Shown piece after piece: positions 1 to 8,450 of a DNA stretch of 64,000 bases. The notes below the pieces were generated by a model that did not search any database, was not told the origin of the DNA, and saw nothing but the letters and a program-made list of their open reading frames with translations. Position numbers and translations under genes: made by a program. This stretch comes from an uncultured Phycisphaerales bacterium (lineage in GTDB: Bacteria > Planctomycetota > Phycisphaerae > Phycisphaerales > UBA1924), in NCBI GenBank assembly GCA_937871915.1, contig CALMPG010000103.1, positions 1 through 64,000 of the forward strand. The letters run 5' to 3'. Each line of letters begins with the position of its first letter. Position 1 is the first letter of the stretch.

Positions 1-1859
1 TTGGCTGTGGGCGCGGGCGGGGTGGGGGCGGCGGGCTTGGCGGGAGCGGGGGCGGGCCTGGCCGGGGCCGCGGCTCCGTCGCCCGCGGTGATGCGGAGGA
101 CCTCTTCGACGCTGGTGATGCCGTCCACGGCCTTGCGGATGGCCACGTGCTGCATGGTGGGGACGTTGCGCTTGCGCATCGCGGCTTTGAGGCCGTTGAG
201 ATTGCCGGCGACGATGAGGTCGCGCTCCTCCTTGCCGAAGAGGCAGACCTCGTAGACGCCCTCCTGACCGAAGTAGCCGCTCCCCTGGCAGACGGGGCAG
301 GCCTCGGGCTTGTTCTTGACGAGGACCTGGCCGCCCTTCTTGAAGAGTTGCTGAACCTTGTCGGGCAGGCCGAGTTTCTTGAGCATGTCCGGGGCGGGCG
401 GGTAGGCGACGCGGCAGTTGGTGCAGAGTTTGCGGAGGAGTTTTCCGGCGACGACGCCGTGGAGACACTCGCCCGCGGCCCGCTGCTCGCCCACCTGCTT
501 GACCCACGCCGCGACGGCCGTGAGGGCGTCGGGGGCGTTGAAGGAGATGTAGACGCGGGTGCGCTCGTGGTCGGCGCGGCTGACTTCCTTGGCGGTGGCC
601 GCGTCGGGGAGGTCGGAGACGCCCACGACCTGCGGATCGCGGCGCATGATGGAGCGGACGAGGGTGGAGAACTCGGGGCCGGAGGAGCCCGCGGGAAGGT
701 TGCCGCCCTCGGCCTGGGCGTCGAACTTGTTGGCGCGGACGCCCTCGAGGTTGGCCTGCGGGTCCATCTCGACGGTCTGGACGTTGTTGATGTAGGCGTC
801 GTGCTTCTTGAGGATGGAGTAGAGCAGGGTGGTGCGCCCGGAATCGCGCGGGGCGGCGACGATGACCACGCCCTTGCCGTCGTCCACGATGGCCTTGAGT
901 TCCTCGAGCTGCATGGGGAGCATGCCGAGTTCCTCGACCTTCTTGTTCACGGCGATGTCCGGGTCGATGAGGAGGGAGACGCGCATGCCGCCCTGGGCGC
1001 CCCAGCAGGTGACGCGGATGGTGTGCTTGACGGAGGTGCCGCCGATCTCCTCGATCTGGCAGAGGCCCTGGAGCTTGCGGCGGCGGTCGGCCACGTCGAG
1101 ACCGGCGCAGGCCTTGAAGAAGTCCATGATCCGGGCCGCGCTGGGGGCGGGCATGGGGCCACCCTCGGCCGATTGGAAGACCCCGTCGATCATGTGCTTG
1201 ACGACGTACGCGCCGTCGGCGCTTCCGGCGGGGGCGAAGTCGATCTGGGCGGCCCGGGATCGGAGGGCCTCGGAGTAGAGCTTCTCGGCGGCGACGCGCA
1301 CCTCCATCTCGGGGGTCTCGACGAGCGGCGCGGCGACGGTCTTGGTGAACTTGCCCTTGTCGTCCTGGCCGCGGATGGCGAACTTGATCTCGGCGGGGCC
1401 CTTGACGGCCTTGGCCTTCTTCTTGTCGTCGCGCTTGAAGAAGGTGGCCCAGGTGATGTGGTGGCGCTCGGGGACGCGGTCGTCCTTGTTGGCGATGTGG
1501 ACGAAGGCGTAGAGGTCGGCGGCGAGCACGAGCAGGGCGACGCCGAAGCCGATCCAGAACCCGCCGAGGCTGCCGGGCATGAGCGAGCCGATGAAGAGCA
1601 TGGCCGCGACGGCGATGAAGCCCGCCGCCATGTGCGCGATGTTCCAGGCCCGCCGGGGGAGGAAGAACTGGGCGCAGTGCTTGTCGTAGACCTTGGAGAT
1701 GACCCAGGCCCACGGGAGGATGATCACGAGCATCACCAGCGGGGCGTAGATACTCACGAGGTACGCCGGCTCCTTCTGGGCGAGGGTCAGCCCCCCCAGC
1801 GCATCCGTCCAGGCGAGGGTCGTGAAGGAAGAGGCGATCGAAAGATCAAGGGTGGGCAT
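1..1859 (-). CDS. Membrane-anchored GspE/PilB-like ATPase, degenerate (partial)
   Basis: Type II secretion / type IV pilus assembly ATPase homologue; its C-terminus lies beyond the left edge (619 residues visible). Three hydrophobic segments lie near residues 33-55, 75-95 and 100-122, which is unusual because GspE/PilB proteins are cytosolic. The ATPase domain covers about 180-600. The Walker A position reads APRDSGRT (336-343), with the first Gly, the fourth residue and the Lys replaced. In the Walker B region the Glu is Asp416 and the Arg of GEIRD is Pro418. The zinc tetracysteine is intact (C479, C482, C521, C524), and the C-terminal VDGITSVEEVLRIT segment is typical of the family. A Pro/Ala-rich tail follows. 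It may be a regulatory or structural paralogue. The start is the ATG at 1859. The family call is firm; lost ATPase activity is inferred. Confidence 0.85.
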   Translation of the reverse strand, partial: MPTLDLSIASSFTTLAWTDALGGLTLAQKEPAYLVSIYAPLVMLVIILPWAWVISKVYDKHCAQFFLPRRAWNIAHMAAGFIAVAAMLFIGSLMPGSLGGFWIGFGVALLVLAADLYAFVHIANKDDRVPERHHITWATFFKRDDKKKAKAVKGPAEIKFAIRGQDDKGKFTKTVAAPLVETPEMEVRVAAEKLYSEALRSRAAQIDFAPAGSADGAYVVKHMIDGVFQSAEGGPMPAPSAARIMDFFKACAGLDVADRRRKLQGLCQIEEIGGTSVKHTIRVTCWGAQGGMRVSLLIDPDIAVNKKVEELGMLPMQLEELKAIVDDGKGVVIVAAPRDSGRTTLLYSILKKHDAYINNVQTVEMDPQANLEGVRANKFDAQAEGGNLPAGSSGPEFSTLVRSIMRRDPQVVGVSDLPDAATAKEVSRADHERTRVYISFNAPDALTAVAAWVKQVGEQRAAGECLHGVVAGKLLRKLCTNCRVAYPPAPDMLKKLGLPDKVQQLFKKGGQVLVKNKPEACPVCQGSGYFGQEGVYEVCLFGKEERDLIVAGNLNGLKAAMRKRNVPTMQHVAIRKAVDGITSVEEVLRITAGDGAAAPARPAPAPAKPAAPTPPAPTA

Positions 1860-2054
1860 GCCGTCTCCAAAGGGCAGTTCCGGCGGGAGGCTCACCGGCC
1901 GCCCGGGGTGAACCAAGGGCGAACCGGCGGCGGGGGGTGCCGGGAAGGAATGGGTAGGGTATCAACCTCTCCGCGTTTGGGGCGAACGGGGTTGCAGGAT
2001 GGGGATGCCTGTGCGGCGGTTGTCCGGGAGGGCGGGGAGAGCGACGGGCGCATG

Positions 2055-2094
2055 AAAAAAGCCCAAGGCCCGGATGGTGGGAGGGCCGTGGGCT
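2055..2094 (-). terminator. Rho-independent terminator
   Basis: Read on the minus strand, AGCCCACGGCCC pairs with GGGCCTTGGGCT (one mismatch) and is followed by six T. It lies about 30 bases downstream of the fibronectin-like gene and should end that transcript before the ATPase gene. Confidence 0.8.
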
Positions 2095-2123
2095 GTGGGG
2101 ATGGGTGTCGGGCCGAGCGAAAC

Positions 2124-2852
2124 TCAGGCGGCCATCTTCAGGTCCGGGCCCATGCTCGAGTCGGCGACGAACATTCCGCCGCCGCCGCCGATGCCGAGGG
2201 TGACGTTGAAGACGTTGCTGGCCGGGCCGTTGAGGTTGCCGCGCACGCCCTGCACGACGTACTGGAGATTCGCGGGGTTGGCCGGGAGGCTCGAGTCGGT
2301 GAAGGAGGAGAAGCCGCGCTTGCCCGCGTGGGTCGGCTTGGCGGTGCCGACGATGGTGAAGCCGGTCTCGGCGTTCATCTTGCGCCGCACGAGGTAGAGC
2401 ACGCCGGAGGTGGAGTCGTCGAAGCCCGCCGTCGCCGGGCTGGCCTTCCACTCGACGCTCAGCGTGCCCATGGCGTTGATGCCGGCCGGCAGCTCGCCGG
2501 GCTGGGGGGGGGGGATGGCGGGGACGGGGGTGGCCGGGGGCGGGATCTGCGCGGCGGCGAAGACGTTGGGGTTGTTCGTGCTCTCGGCGTAGTGGCGGAT
2601 GATCTTCACCGCATCGCCGACGAGGTTGAGCATGGTCTTGATGTCGTTGTCGGCCTGCGTGGTGGCGGCCTTGGAGGCCTCGCGTGCGGCGAGGGCCTCC
2701 TTGTAGGACCGGCGGGCGGTGGTGGTGGCGGTGGTGATGGCCGTGCACTGCGCGGCCGTGAGGCCGATCGCGGTGGGCGTGGCGGCCCAGACGGGCGCGT
2801 GCTGCTCGGCGAACTCGATCTGCTCGACCTTCTTGTCTGGTACAACGGGCAT
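2124..2852 (-). CDS. Hypothetical protein with fibronectin III-like C-terminus
   Basis: A 242-residue protein of a type common in planctomycetes but without a known function. The N-terminal half (MPVVPDKKVEQIEF onward) is rich in Ala/Thr/Lys and probably helical. A Pro-rich linker (about 115-130) leads to a beta-rich C-terminal half resembling a fibronectin type III fold (VEWKAS ... YLVRRK ... QYVVQGVRG). A Gly run precedes the end. No signal peptide is visible. I chose the ATG at 2852, not the upstream in-frame ATG at 2912, because AGGAGG lies eight bases before it. It has its own downstream terminator, so it is probably monocistronic. The function is unknown; the FN3 assignment rests on pattern only. 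Confidence 0.75.
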   Translation of the reverse strand: MPVVPDKKVEQIEFAEQHAPVWAATPTAIGLTAAQCTAITTATTTARRSYKEALAAREASKAATTQADNDIKTMLNLVGDAVKIIRHYAESTNNPNVFAAAQIPPPATPVPAIPPPQPGELPAGINAMGTLSVEWKASPATAGFDDSTSGVLYLVRRKMNAETGFTIVGTAKPTHAGKRGFSSFTDSSLPANPANLQYVVQGVRGNLNGPASNVFNVTLGIGGGGGMFVADSSMGPDLKMAA

Positions 2853-3082
2853 TATTCGATCCTCCTGCTTCTTGGGGGCGGTTGCGACCGGGCCGGTGCC
2901 GTCCATCGGCACCGCGAGTGTTTTCGTCCTTCCCGCGACTCCGCGTTACCCCGCCCCAGAGAAAACTCCAATCGTGCGGCATTCTGGTGCGTTCATTCCC
3001 AACTATGGGGCGAGTCTCGCCGCGCGGCGGTCGCACGGGCAGCCGCCTGCGCGACGCGAACCCGAGTTCGACTGACTCGTTC

Positions 3083-3111
3083 TTGACAGTCGCAGCGGGT
3101 TCCTGTAGTCT
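3083..3111 (+). promoter_or_regulatory. Sigma-70-type promoter, possibly giving a leaderless mRNA
   Basis: A perfect -35 hexamer TTGACA (3083-3088) is followed after exactly 17 bases by TAGTCT (3106-3111). The expected transcription start, six to eight bases downstream, falls on the GTG at 3118, so the lipoprotein message may lack a leader. Confidence 0.55.
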
Positions 3112-3117
3112 CAACTC

Positions 3118-4134
3118 GTGCCGAGGCCTTTCCAGCGAATGGTGACGTTGATGGCTCTGGCGGCTTTCTTTGCTGCCAAAGTCTGCTCATTGGTGGCCTG
3201 TGAGGAAAAACCGCCCCCGCGCCCGTCATCCTTCTTCGTTCGTGAAGCCGCGGTCAAAGGCGACTCCGGACTTCTGGCGCTCGACATTGACCGGGTCGGT
3301 GCGAGACTCAGGATGCACATTACCTGGGGAGCGCTGGCGCGAGCAGAAGTCCTCCTGGTTCAGATCGTCAGAAGCGACGAGCCTATACCCCAGACAAGTG
3401 ACATGACGAAGGTCATAGGCGCGGTTCTTGCTCAGCGTTGCGGCCCGGGAGCAGGCGAGGCCACACTGGAGATCGATGATGATGCATGCGTACGAGTCTT
3501 CGGCGCTAGCTACGGAGTCGGCCTCGAACTGGCGCAGACGTACTTCGTTACCATAGGTCCGGAGTCGCGGAGGGGAGAGGTTCAGGCCCAGTTTGGCGAT
3601 GTCCCGGCGTACCTTGATGCGGCCGTTGCGCCCTCGGCGCTCTCGATGGTGACGGATGAACCTACCGCCAAGGAGAAATGGGTTACGGGGCCCGTCCCGA
3701 ACTGGCTTCTCAAGGCATCCGGCATGGATGTTCGAGTATTCCGAGGAACGCACACTCCCTTGGCCGACAGGATTTTCCTGTGGAGAATGGCCGTCGGGCG
3801 GTGGACTGGAAACCCTTTGGAAATCAGGCCGGACGTTCTCCAACTACACGGAAGCAGGGGGCGGGTGGCCCCACCATCGAGCGCACGGCGACGTGCCACT
3901 GCCTTGCGGTTCCTCCGCAAGGCAGTGCGGTCTTGCGGGGGGCGTGGGCCGTGGCGGGGCTCTGCATCGGCGGACTCCCTGCGTAGAGAATCATATGGCT
4001 GGCCGCCGTTTGATGGATGTTTGCCGGGCTACTCGAATGCGGGCCACATCGCCCACGCACGCCAATCGCCGGGGGGCCAGTCGCAGGCCAATCCGGCCTC
4101 CTTCCTCCACCATCCGTCCCAACCCTCGGGCTGA
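3118..4134 (+). CDS. Putative lipoprotein with foreign C-terminal tail
   Basis: No family is recognised. The start is GTG 3118; an in-frame ATG at 3139 is an alternative. The first 28 residues form a lipoprotein signal with lipobox LVAC, so the product is probably membrane-attached outside the cytoplasm. Residues about 30-240 look like genuine coding sequence, with lower GC than the neighbours. After roughly residue 245 the frame runs through the REP-like palindrome (3881-3932) and then antisense to the RAYT gene, becoming Arg/Ser/Pro-rich. I infer that insertion of the REP/RAYT element replaced the native 3' end. The N-terminal part is likely real. The tail may be a by-product, so the gene may be a truncated pseudogene. 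Confidence 0.5.
   Translation: MPRPFQRMVTLMALAAFFAAKVCSLVACEEKPPPRPSSFFVREAAVKGDSGLLALDIDRVGARLRMHITWGALARAEVLLVQIVRSDEPIPQTSDMTKVIGAVLAQRCGPGAGEATLEIDDDACVRVFGASYGVGLELAQTYFVTIGPESRRGEVQAQFGDVPAYLDAAVAPSALSMVTDEPTAKEKWVTGPVPNWLLKASGMDVRVFRGTHTPLADRIFLWRMAVGRWTGNPLEIRPDVLQLHGSRGRVAPPSSARRRATALRFLRKAVRSCGGRGPWRGSASADSLRRESYGWPPFDGCLPGYSNAGHIAHARQSPGGQSQANPASFLHHPSQPSG
3881..3932 (+). repeat. REP-like palindrome, left copy
   Basis: Contains a perfect hairpin: CACTGCCTTGCGG (3897-3909), loop TTCCT, and the exact complement (3915-3927). The whole segment is repeated in inverted orientation at 4787-4840, on the other side of the RAYT gene. This is the arrangement expected for REP sequences mobilised by a RAYT. 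Confidence 0.8.
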
Positions 4135-4722
4135 TCGCGCGATTGGCTCCACGTGCGGATATCTCGATACCGCTCGTGCCGGGCCGTCCAGAACTTCGCG
4201 CTCGACCACTCCCAGTCTGTCGGCTTCTCGACCAGTTCCCTCTCGACGGGGTTGCGGTGGATGAAGCGAATCTCCTTCTCCAACTCGGCGTCGTCGCGCA
4301 CGTTGCGGTCGAATCCGCCGCCGGGCTGCCAGAAGTGGAGATCGCCCCGTTGATCGCGGAGGCGGGAGAGGATCGGGGCCCGCGTCTTCTGCCAGCGATT
4401 GAGGATGCGCTTGCCGACGGAGGTCTTCAGTCCGGCCGCGATGGGGGCCCACTCCACTCCGTGCATCGGGCGCACCATCAGGTGGATGTGCTCGGGCATG
4501 ACGACCCGGGCGATGAGCTCGAATTCGCCCTTGGCGCGGGCGCGGCGGAGGGATTCGATGAAGACCTGTTTGAGCGCGGGGGTGCCCAAGAGTGGGAGAC
4601 GCTGGTAGCAGGAGAAGGTGAGGAAACGGGGGGAGTATCCGACCTCGCGGCGGCGGAGGCGCTTGCGGTGGGGGGGAGGACGGTCGAGCCGGGGCGGGGT
4701 GCGGGTGATCGGGGTCGGTCAC
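4029..4722 (-). CDS. REP-associated tyrosine transposase (RAYT), probably inactive
   Basis: Y1 HUH-family transposase of the REP-associated group. The HUH motif is seen as VVMPEHIHLMV, and the WQPGGGFDRN and FIHRNPVERELV ... DWEWSSA blocks are typical. The conserved N-terminal segment (GYSPRFLTFSCYQRLPLL) lies upstream of the first in-frame start, a TTG at 4589. Its frame has no ATG/GTG, but a GTG at 4722 opens the adjacent frame and could join it across a run of seven G (4670-4676), giving about 231 residues. This suggests a one-base frameshift, or a sequencing error in the homopolymer. In the helix where relatives carry the catalytic Tyr (YIxxNP), this protein has Phe. It is flanked by inverted REP-like palindromes. 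The family is certain; activity is doubtful. Confidence 0.8.
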
Positions 4723-4786
4723 CGTGGGAGTCTACCGCAAGCCGCGTCTCCGGCAAAGCCCCCCGCACGGCCCGCGCTCTCCTCGG

Positions 4787-4840
4787 GACCGCACTGCCTT
4801 TGCGGAGGAACCGCCAAGGCAGTGGCACTTCGCCGTGCGC
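4787..4840 (-). repeat. REP-like palindrome, right copy
   Basis: Inverted copy of 3881-3932. The hairpin CACTGCCTTTGCGG / CCGCCAAGGCAGTG (4792-4824) has the loop AGGAA and one extra base in each arm. It lies just beyond the 5' end of the RAYT gene. Confidence 0.8.
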
Positions 4841-4953
4841 CCGGAGGAGCGACGGCACGATCCCCCGTTGGCGCGGCGGGAGCGGGGTTTTTCTCGGCCC
4901 CGGCCATCATCGTCGGGGCCCGTTCAGTGTCGAGTATGACCGCCAAACTCTCC

Positions 4954-5163
4954 AAGCCGCCCGGCTTGAAGCGGAAGCCGCCCGCCTTGCTCACCAAGCT
5001 GCCCGCCTTGAAGAGGAAGCCGACCGCCTTGGAGGGCAAGGTGCCCGGCTTGCTGAGGAAGGCGCCCACCTTGGTCTCCAAGCTGCCCGCCTTGATGAGG
5101 AACGTGCCCGGCTTGAAGAGCAGGCCGCTCGGATTGGCGGGCACCCCGCCCGGCTTCACGATC
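4954..5163 (+). repeat. Ten-unit 21-bp tandem repeat
   Basis: Ten imperfect 21-base units in register, most starting AAG and carrying a CCCGCCTTG-like core at fixed positions; an eleventh partial unit follows. Because 21 is a multiple of three, all frames give seven-residue repeats: KLPALKR-like on the plus strand, ARLEEEA-like in another plus frame, and KAGSLVS-like on the minus strand within an open frame 4719-5195. The plus frame beginning at 4936 and the minus frame both have G or C at nearly every third codon position, so the coding strand cannot be settled. No good ribosome binding site precedes either. Confidence 0.85.
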
Positions 5164-5192
5164 ACCCCGGGCGGGGTGGGAGGGACCTGCCG

Positions 5193-5340
5193 CACAGTCG
5201 CACAGAGGCGGACAAGAACGAAGAAGGAACTCGGAGAGATCAGAGGGAGCGGAGGGAATCAGAGAAGATTCTCTCTGAGTGCTCCGATTCCTCCGATCCC
5301 TCCGGGTTCTTCTTCTCCGTGCCTCTGTGTCTCTGTGGTG
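5193..5340. repeat. Long imperfect inverted repeat (MITE-like)
   Basis: Two arms of roughly 46 bases (inner limits about 5220-5315) are imperfect complements, from GAAGAAGGAACTCGGAG to CCGGGTTCTTCTTC. Outer parts CACAGTCGCACAGAGGCGG and GCCTCTGTGTCTCTGTG extend the match. It lies directly downstream of pilT on the minus strand. It could form a large hairpin in the pilT transcript, or be a non-autonomous element. Nothing else is seen between 4840 and 5354 apart from this and the 21-bp repeat. Confidence 0.65.
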
Positions 5341-5354
5341 AATCTTCCGGGCTC

Positions 5355-6515
5355 TTACCCGAGCTTCTTGAGCCGCATCTGCAAATCGTCCACGTTCGGG
5401 CTGGCCTCCAGGGCGACGCGCATGTGGATCATCTCGTCCTCGACGAGCTTCACCAGCGAGTCGTTGAAGTCGATCATGCCGATCTGCTTGGCCTCGATGG
5501 CGTTGAGGTATTCGCGCAGCTCGCCCTCGCGGCCGTCGAGGATGTGCTTGCGGACGACGGCGTTGTTGATCATGATCTCCAGCGCGGGGATGCGGTGGAT
5601 CTTCTCGTGGAGCGTCGGGAGGAGCTTCTGGTACACGAAGGCCCGCATCTGGTAGGCGAGGATGCGGCGGACCTGCTCGACCTCCTCCTGCTCGAAGAGG
5701 CCGTAGATGCGGCTGAAGGTCTGCGTGGTCGAGGAGGAGTGGATGGTTCCGTAGACGAGGTGGCCGGTCTCGGCCGCGTGGAGCGCGGCCTCGAAGGTCT
5801 CCTTGTCGCGCATCTCGCCGACGAGCACGATGTCCGGGTTCTCGCGGACCAGGGCGCGGAGGGCGATCTTGAAGTCGAGGCAGTCGATGCCGATCTCGCG
5901 CTGGTTGATGGTGGCCTTGCGGTCGGTGAAGATGTACTCGATCGGGTCCTCGATCGTCACGATGTGCACGGGCTTGCGCTCGTTGACGTAGTCGAGCATG
6001 GCGGCGATGGTCGTGGTCTTGCCCGAGCCGGTGACGCCGCAGAGGAGGACGATGCCCTGGGGCTGCATGGCGATCTCGGCCATGATCTCGGGGAGGTAGA
6101 GCTGCTCGAACTTGCGGATGTCCGAGGAGATGCGCCGGGCGGCGACGGAGAGCTTGCCGCGGGCCTGGAAGAGGTTGACGCGGAAGCGGGTGTTGTCGTC
6201 GTAGTCGTAGGCGAAGTCCACCGAGCCGAAGTGGTGGAGGTCCTTGAGCTGCTCCTCGTTGAGGATGTGCCTGGCGATGGACATGAACTCGTCGGCGGTC
6301 ACGGGCGTGGTGTCGAGGGGCTTGAGCGCGCCGCGCAGGCGGATCTTGGGCTTCTGCCCCGTCTTCATGATGAGGTCGGAGGCCTCGAACTTGATGGTCG
6401 CCTTGAGGAAGTCGCCGAACCGCGTGGCGTGCGGGTCGTGCTTGGCGTCCGGGTCGAGGGTGACGTGGCCGGTGTGGGTCGCGGAGTTGGATTCGGCGTC
6501 GGAGTTGAGGCTCAT
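5355..6515 (-). CDS. pilT: Type IV pilus retraction ATPase PilT/PilU family
   Basis: A 386-residue hexameric secretion ATPase that powers pilus retraction at the inner face of the cytoplasmic membrane. It has an N-terminal PAS-like region (about 33-130) and then the RecA-like core. Walker A is GVTGSGKTT (160-168), the Asp box VTIEDPIEY lies near 187-195, Walker B is GEMRDKET (233-240), and the His box HAAETGHLVYGTIHS lies at 246-260. All catalytic motifs are intact, unlike in the GspE-like protein at 1-1859. The first 30 residues are an extra polar extension. QREIGI replaces the usual QREVG. PilT and PilU cannot be separated without a tree. The start is ATG 6515. A long inverted repeat lies just after the stop. 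Confidence 0.92.
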   Translation of the reverse strand: MSLNSDAESNSATHTGHVTLDPDAKHDPHATRFGDFLKATIKFEASDLIMKTGQKPKIRLRGALKPLDTTPVTADEFMSIARHILNEEQLKDLHHFGSVDFAYDYDDNTRFRVNLFQARGKLSVAARRISSDIRKFEQLYLPEIMAEIAMQPQGIVLLCGVTGSGKTTTIAAMLDYVNERKPVHIVTIEDPIEYIFTDRKATINQREIGIDCLDFKIALRALVRENPDIVLVGEMRDKETFEAALHAAETGHLVYGTIHSSSTTQTFSRIYGLFEQEEVEQVRRILAYQMRAFVYQKLLPTLHEKIHRIPALEIMINNAVVRKHILDGREGELREYLNAIEAKQIGMIDFNDSLVKLVEDEMIHMRVALEASPNVDDLQMRLKKLG

Positions 6516-6595
6516 GGGGAGTTCTGTGGTGGAGGGGGTATGGAGGACGGGAGCAAAGGGCGTGGGGGTACGTTATGCCGTTCGGCCGCCTCTGC

Positions 6596-8344
6596 TCAGG
6601 GCGAAGGACTTGCCGCGGGATCCGGGGCGATCGGATTGGGGGCAGGGGCGGGGGGTGGGGCTGCGGGGGGTTGGCCGCTTCGGATGGACTGCTTGATCGG
6701 TTCCAGGTCCCACACGGCGATGAACTCGGTGTTCCTGAACCGTTGTCCGGCGATGTTGACAAGCCATGGCGGTGGCGGGGAGCCTTGCCAGTTGACCCAC
6801 GCCCAACGGCCCTGCTCGTCCGGGCGGGTCTGGATGCAGGCCTTGTCGAGATACGTGCAGGCGACCATGGCGCCGTCGGGACCGGCGAAGCCCGGGAGGC
6901 CCGTCGGGCCCTGGGCGGATGTCAGCAGACCGTCGGGGGACTTCCAGATGTACTCCGGCGGGCCCGGGGTGATGGCGCCGGTGCGGGTGTCGAGCGTGGC
7001 CGTGCTGCGGGCTCCGGCGTTCGTCTGGATGAAGAGCGGGAGGGAGACGCCGTCGCGCTCCGGCCATGGATTCATGGAGCACTTGCCCGGGTGCACCGTG
7101 TCGATTGATCGCACCTCTCGCGGCGTGATCCAGAAGATGCGAAACGTGCTTTTGGGTGCGAACCGGTTCCGTGCCCCGAGGGTCTGGAGGACGGCGGTCC
7201 ACGCGGGCGAGTCGCCCGTGGGTTCGGCCTGCCACAGGCTCAACGAGAGCGACCCGAGCAGGGCGGGCGCATCGAGCGTCACCGGGACCTCGAACAGCAG
7301 GGATCGCTTGCCGGTCTCGGCGTCGAGGGACCAGCCCCGGATCACGACGTTCGGTGTCGGCCGTTCGGGCGGCAGCGCGCCGGGTCCCCAGGGTTGGCCG
7401 TCGGCGCGGGCGAGCTCGGCGATGAGCACCTCGTGCGGGTTCTGGAGGAGCGGCACCACCCAGCACCTGCCCGATCTCGGCACGGGCCAGGAGTAGGCCC
7501 GCGGCGGCGACGAGCGAAGATCGACGGCGGAGATCCGCGGAGGTTCGTCCCACGTTGAGGCCCCGGCGATGCACCACGTTCCGTCTGGGGTGAACCGGTA
7601 GTCCGCGTACCCGCCTACGAGCCCGTCGATCCGAGCGATCTCGCGGGCCGTGGGAAGTTCGTACAGGGTCAGCCGGTGCGCATCGGGGTGCGCGGCGTTC
7701 TCGCATCTCTGCAACCGAGGGATGAACAGGGCGTGGGCCAAAAACCCGCTCAGCAGCGGGCTGGGCCACGCCTCCCAGGGGTTCGCCCACGCCGGTGCCG
7801 GCGGCACCGGTTCGAGCGTCTGATTGAGCACCGCCGCGGCCCCGCCGCAGATGATTAGGAACGCCACGATCGGCCCGATCATCCGGCGGGCCCGGGAGCG
7901 AGACTGGCGGGGCGGGCGGGTGGACGTCGGGGTTGCACACTCGGGGCAGACGGCCTGAAGACCGCAAGGCGCAGTGCGGACGGCCGGGTCCGTGCCGGGC
8001 GGAGTCAGGTCGTAGCCGCACCGGCGGCAGAGCCAACGCCCGACCATGCCCGCGTGCAGGCGGGAGGAGCGGTTTTTCCACGCCCGGTGAACGACCCATC
8101 CGAAGGCGAGCATCATGCAGAGGATCGCCAGGTCCGGCGCGTGCCAGCGCAGGTTCGACACGCTCCAGAATCGCGAGTAAAAATCCACGACCACCATCCG
8201 GTCGCCGGCGGGGGTGAACTCGACCACGGGCCACGAGATAGACCCGTCGTTCTGACCCAACAGGGGAAGCCGAATCGCCGGCTGCAACGCGACGGGGCCG
8301 GGCGCGGCCGCGGTGGCCGGAAGGGAGGGCGGGGCGTCGGGCAT
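6596..8344 (-). CDS. Membrane protein with zinc ribbon and beta-propeller-like domain
   Basis: 582 residues, no named family. A hydrophobic segment near 68-86 is followed by a cytosolic loop with a zinc ribbon, [11 protein letters not shown] ... CPEC (about 106-136). A second transmembrane segment lies near 155-175. The C-terminal 380 residues contain repeated YRFTPDGTW- and DLRSS-type strands suggestive of a WD40/beta-propeller fold, ending in a Pro/Ala tail. The zinc ribbon resembles that of the five tandem genes at 13562-16209, so this may be a larger member of the same planctomycete group. The gene stands between pilT and a divergent glycosyltransferase. The domain reading is by eye; the function is unknown. 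Confidence 0.7.
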   Translation of the reverse strand: MPDAPPSLPATAAAPGPVALQPAIRLPLLGQNDGSISWPVVEFTPAGDRMVVVDFYSRFWSVSNLRWHAPDLAILCMMLAFGWVVHRAWKNRSSRLHAGMVGRWLCRRCGYDLTPPGTDPAVRTAPCGLQAVCPECATPTSTRPPRQSRSRARRMIGPIVAFLIICGGAAAVLNQTLEPVPPAPAWANPWEAWPSPLLSGFLAHALFIPRLQRCENAAHPDAHRLTLYELPTAREIARIDGLVGGYADYRFTPDGTWCIAGASTWDEPPRISAVDLRSSPPRAYSWPVPRSGRCWVVPLLQNPHEVLIAELARADGQPWGPGALPPERPTPNVVIRGWSLDAETGKRSLLFEVPVTLDAPALLGSLSLSLWQAEPTGDSPAWTAVLQTLGARNRFAPKSTFRIFWITPREVRSIDTVHPGKCSMNPWPERDGVSLPLFIQTNAGARSTATLDTRTGAITPGPPEYIWKSPDGLLTSAQGPTGLPGFAGPDGAMVACTYLDKACIQTRPDEQGRWAWVNWQGSPPPPWLVNIAGQRFRNTEFIAVWDLEPIKQSIRSGQPPAAPPPAPAPNPIAPDPAASPSP

Positions 8345-8450
8345 GTGGCTAGTACCCGCGGGGCGATCGGTGGTTGCCGGGACCGCGGTGCGGGCGCGAA
8401 TCGAAGAACCGCGTTACCATCCCGGCCTGTCCGAGGACATTGGCCAATCC

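Noticed and set aside
147-3086. 979-residue plus-strand open frame
   Set aside because: It is antisense to the GspE-like and fibronectin-like genes, has Ala/Gly/Val/Leu/Asp-rich low-complexity translation and no motif; a GC-composition artefact.
4017-7496. 1159-residue plus-strand open frame including an ARLEEEA coiled-coil stretch
   Set aside because: Antisense to RAYT, pilT and the zinc-ribbon protein. The coiled-coil part arises from the 21-bp repeat and has a less GC-biased third position than the alternative frames.
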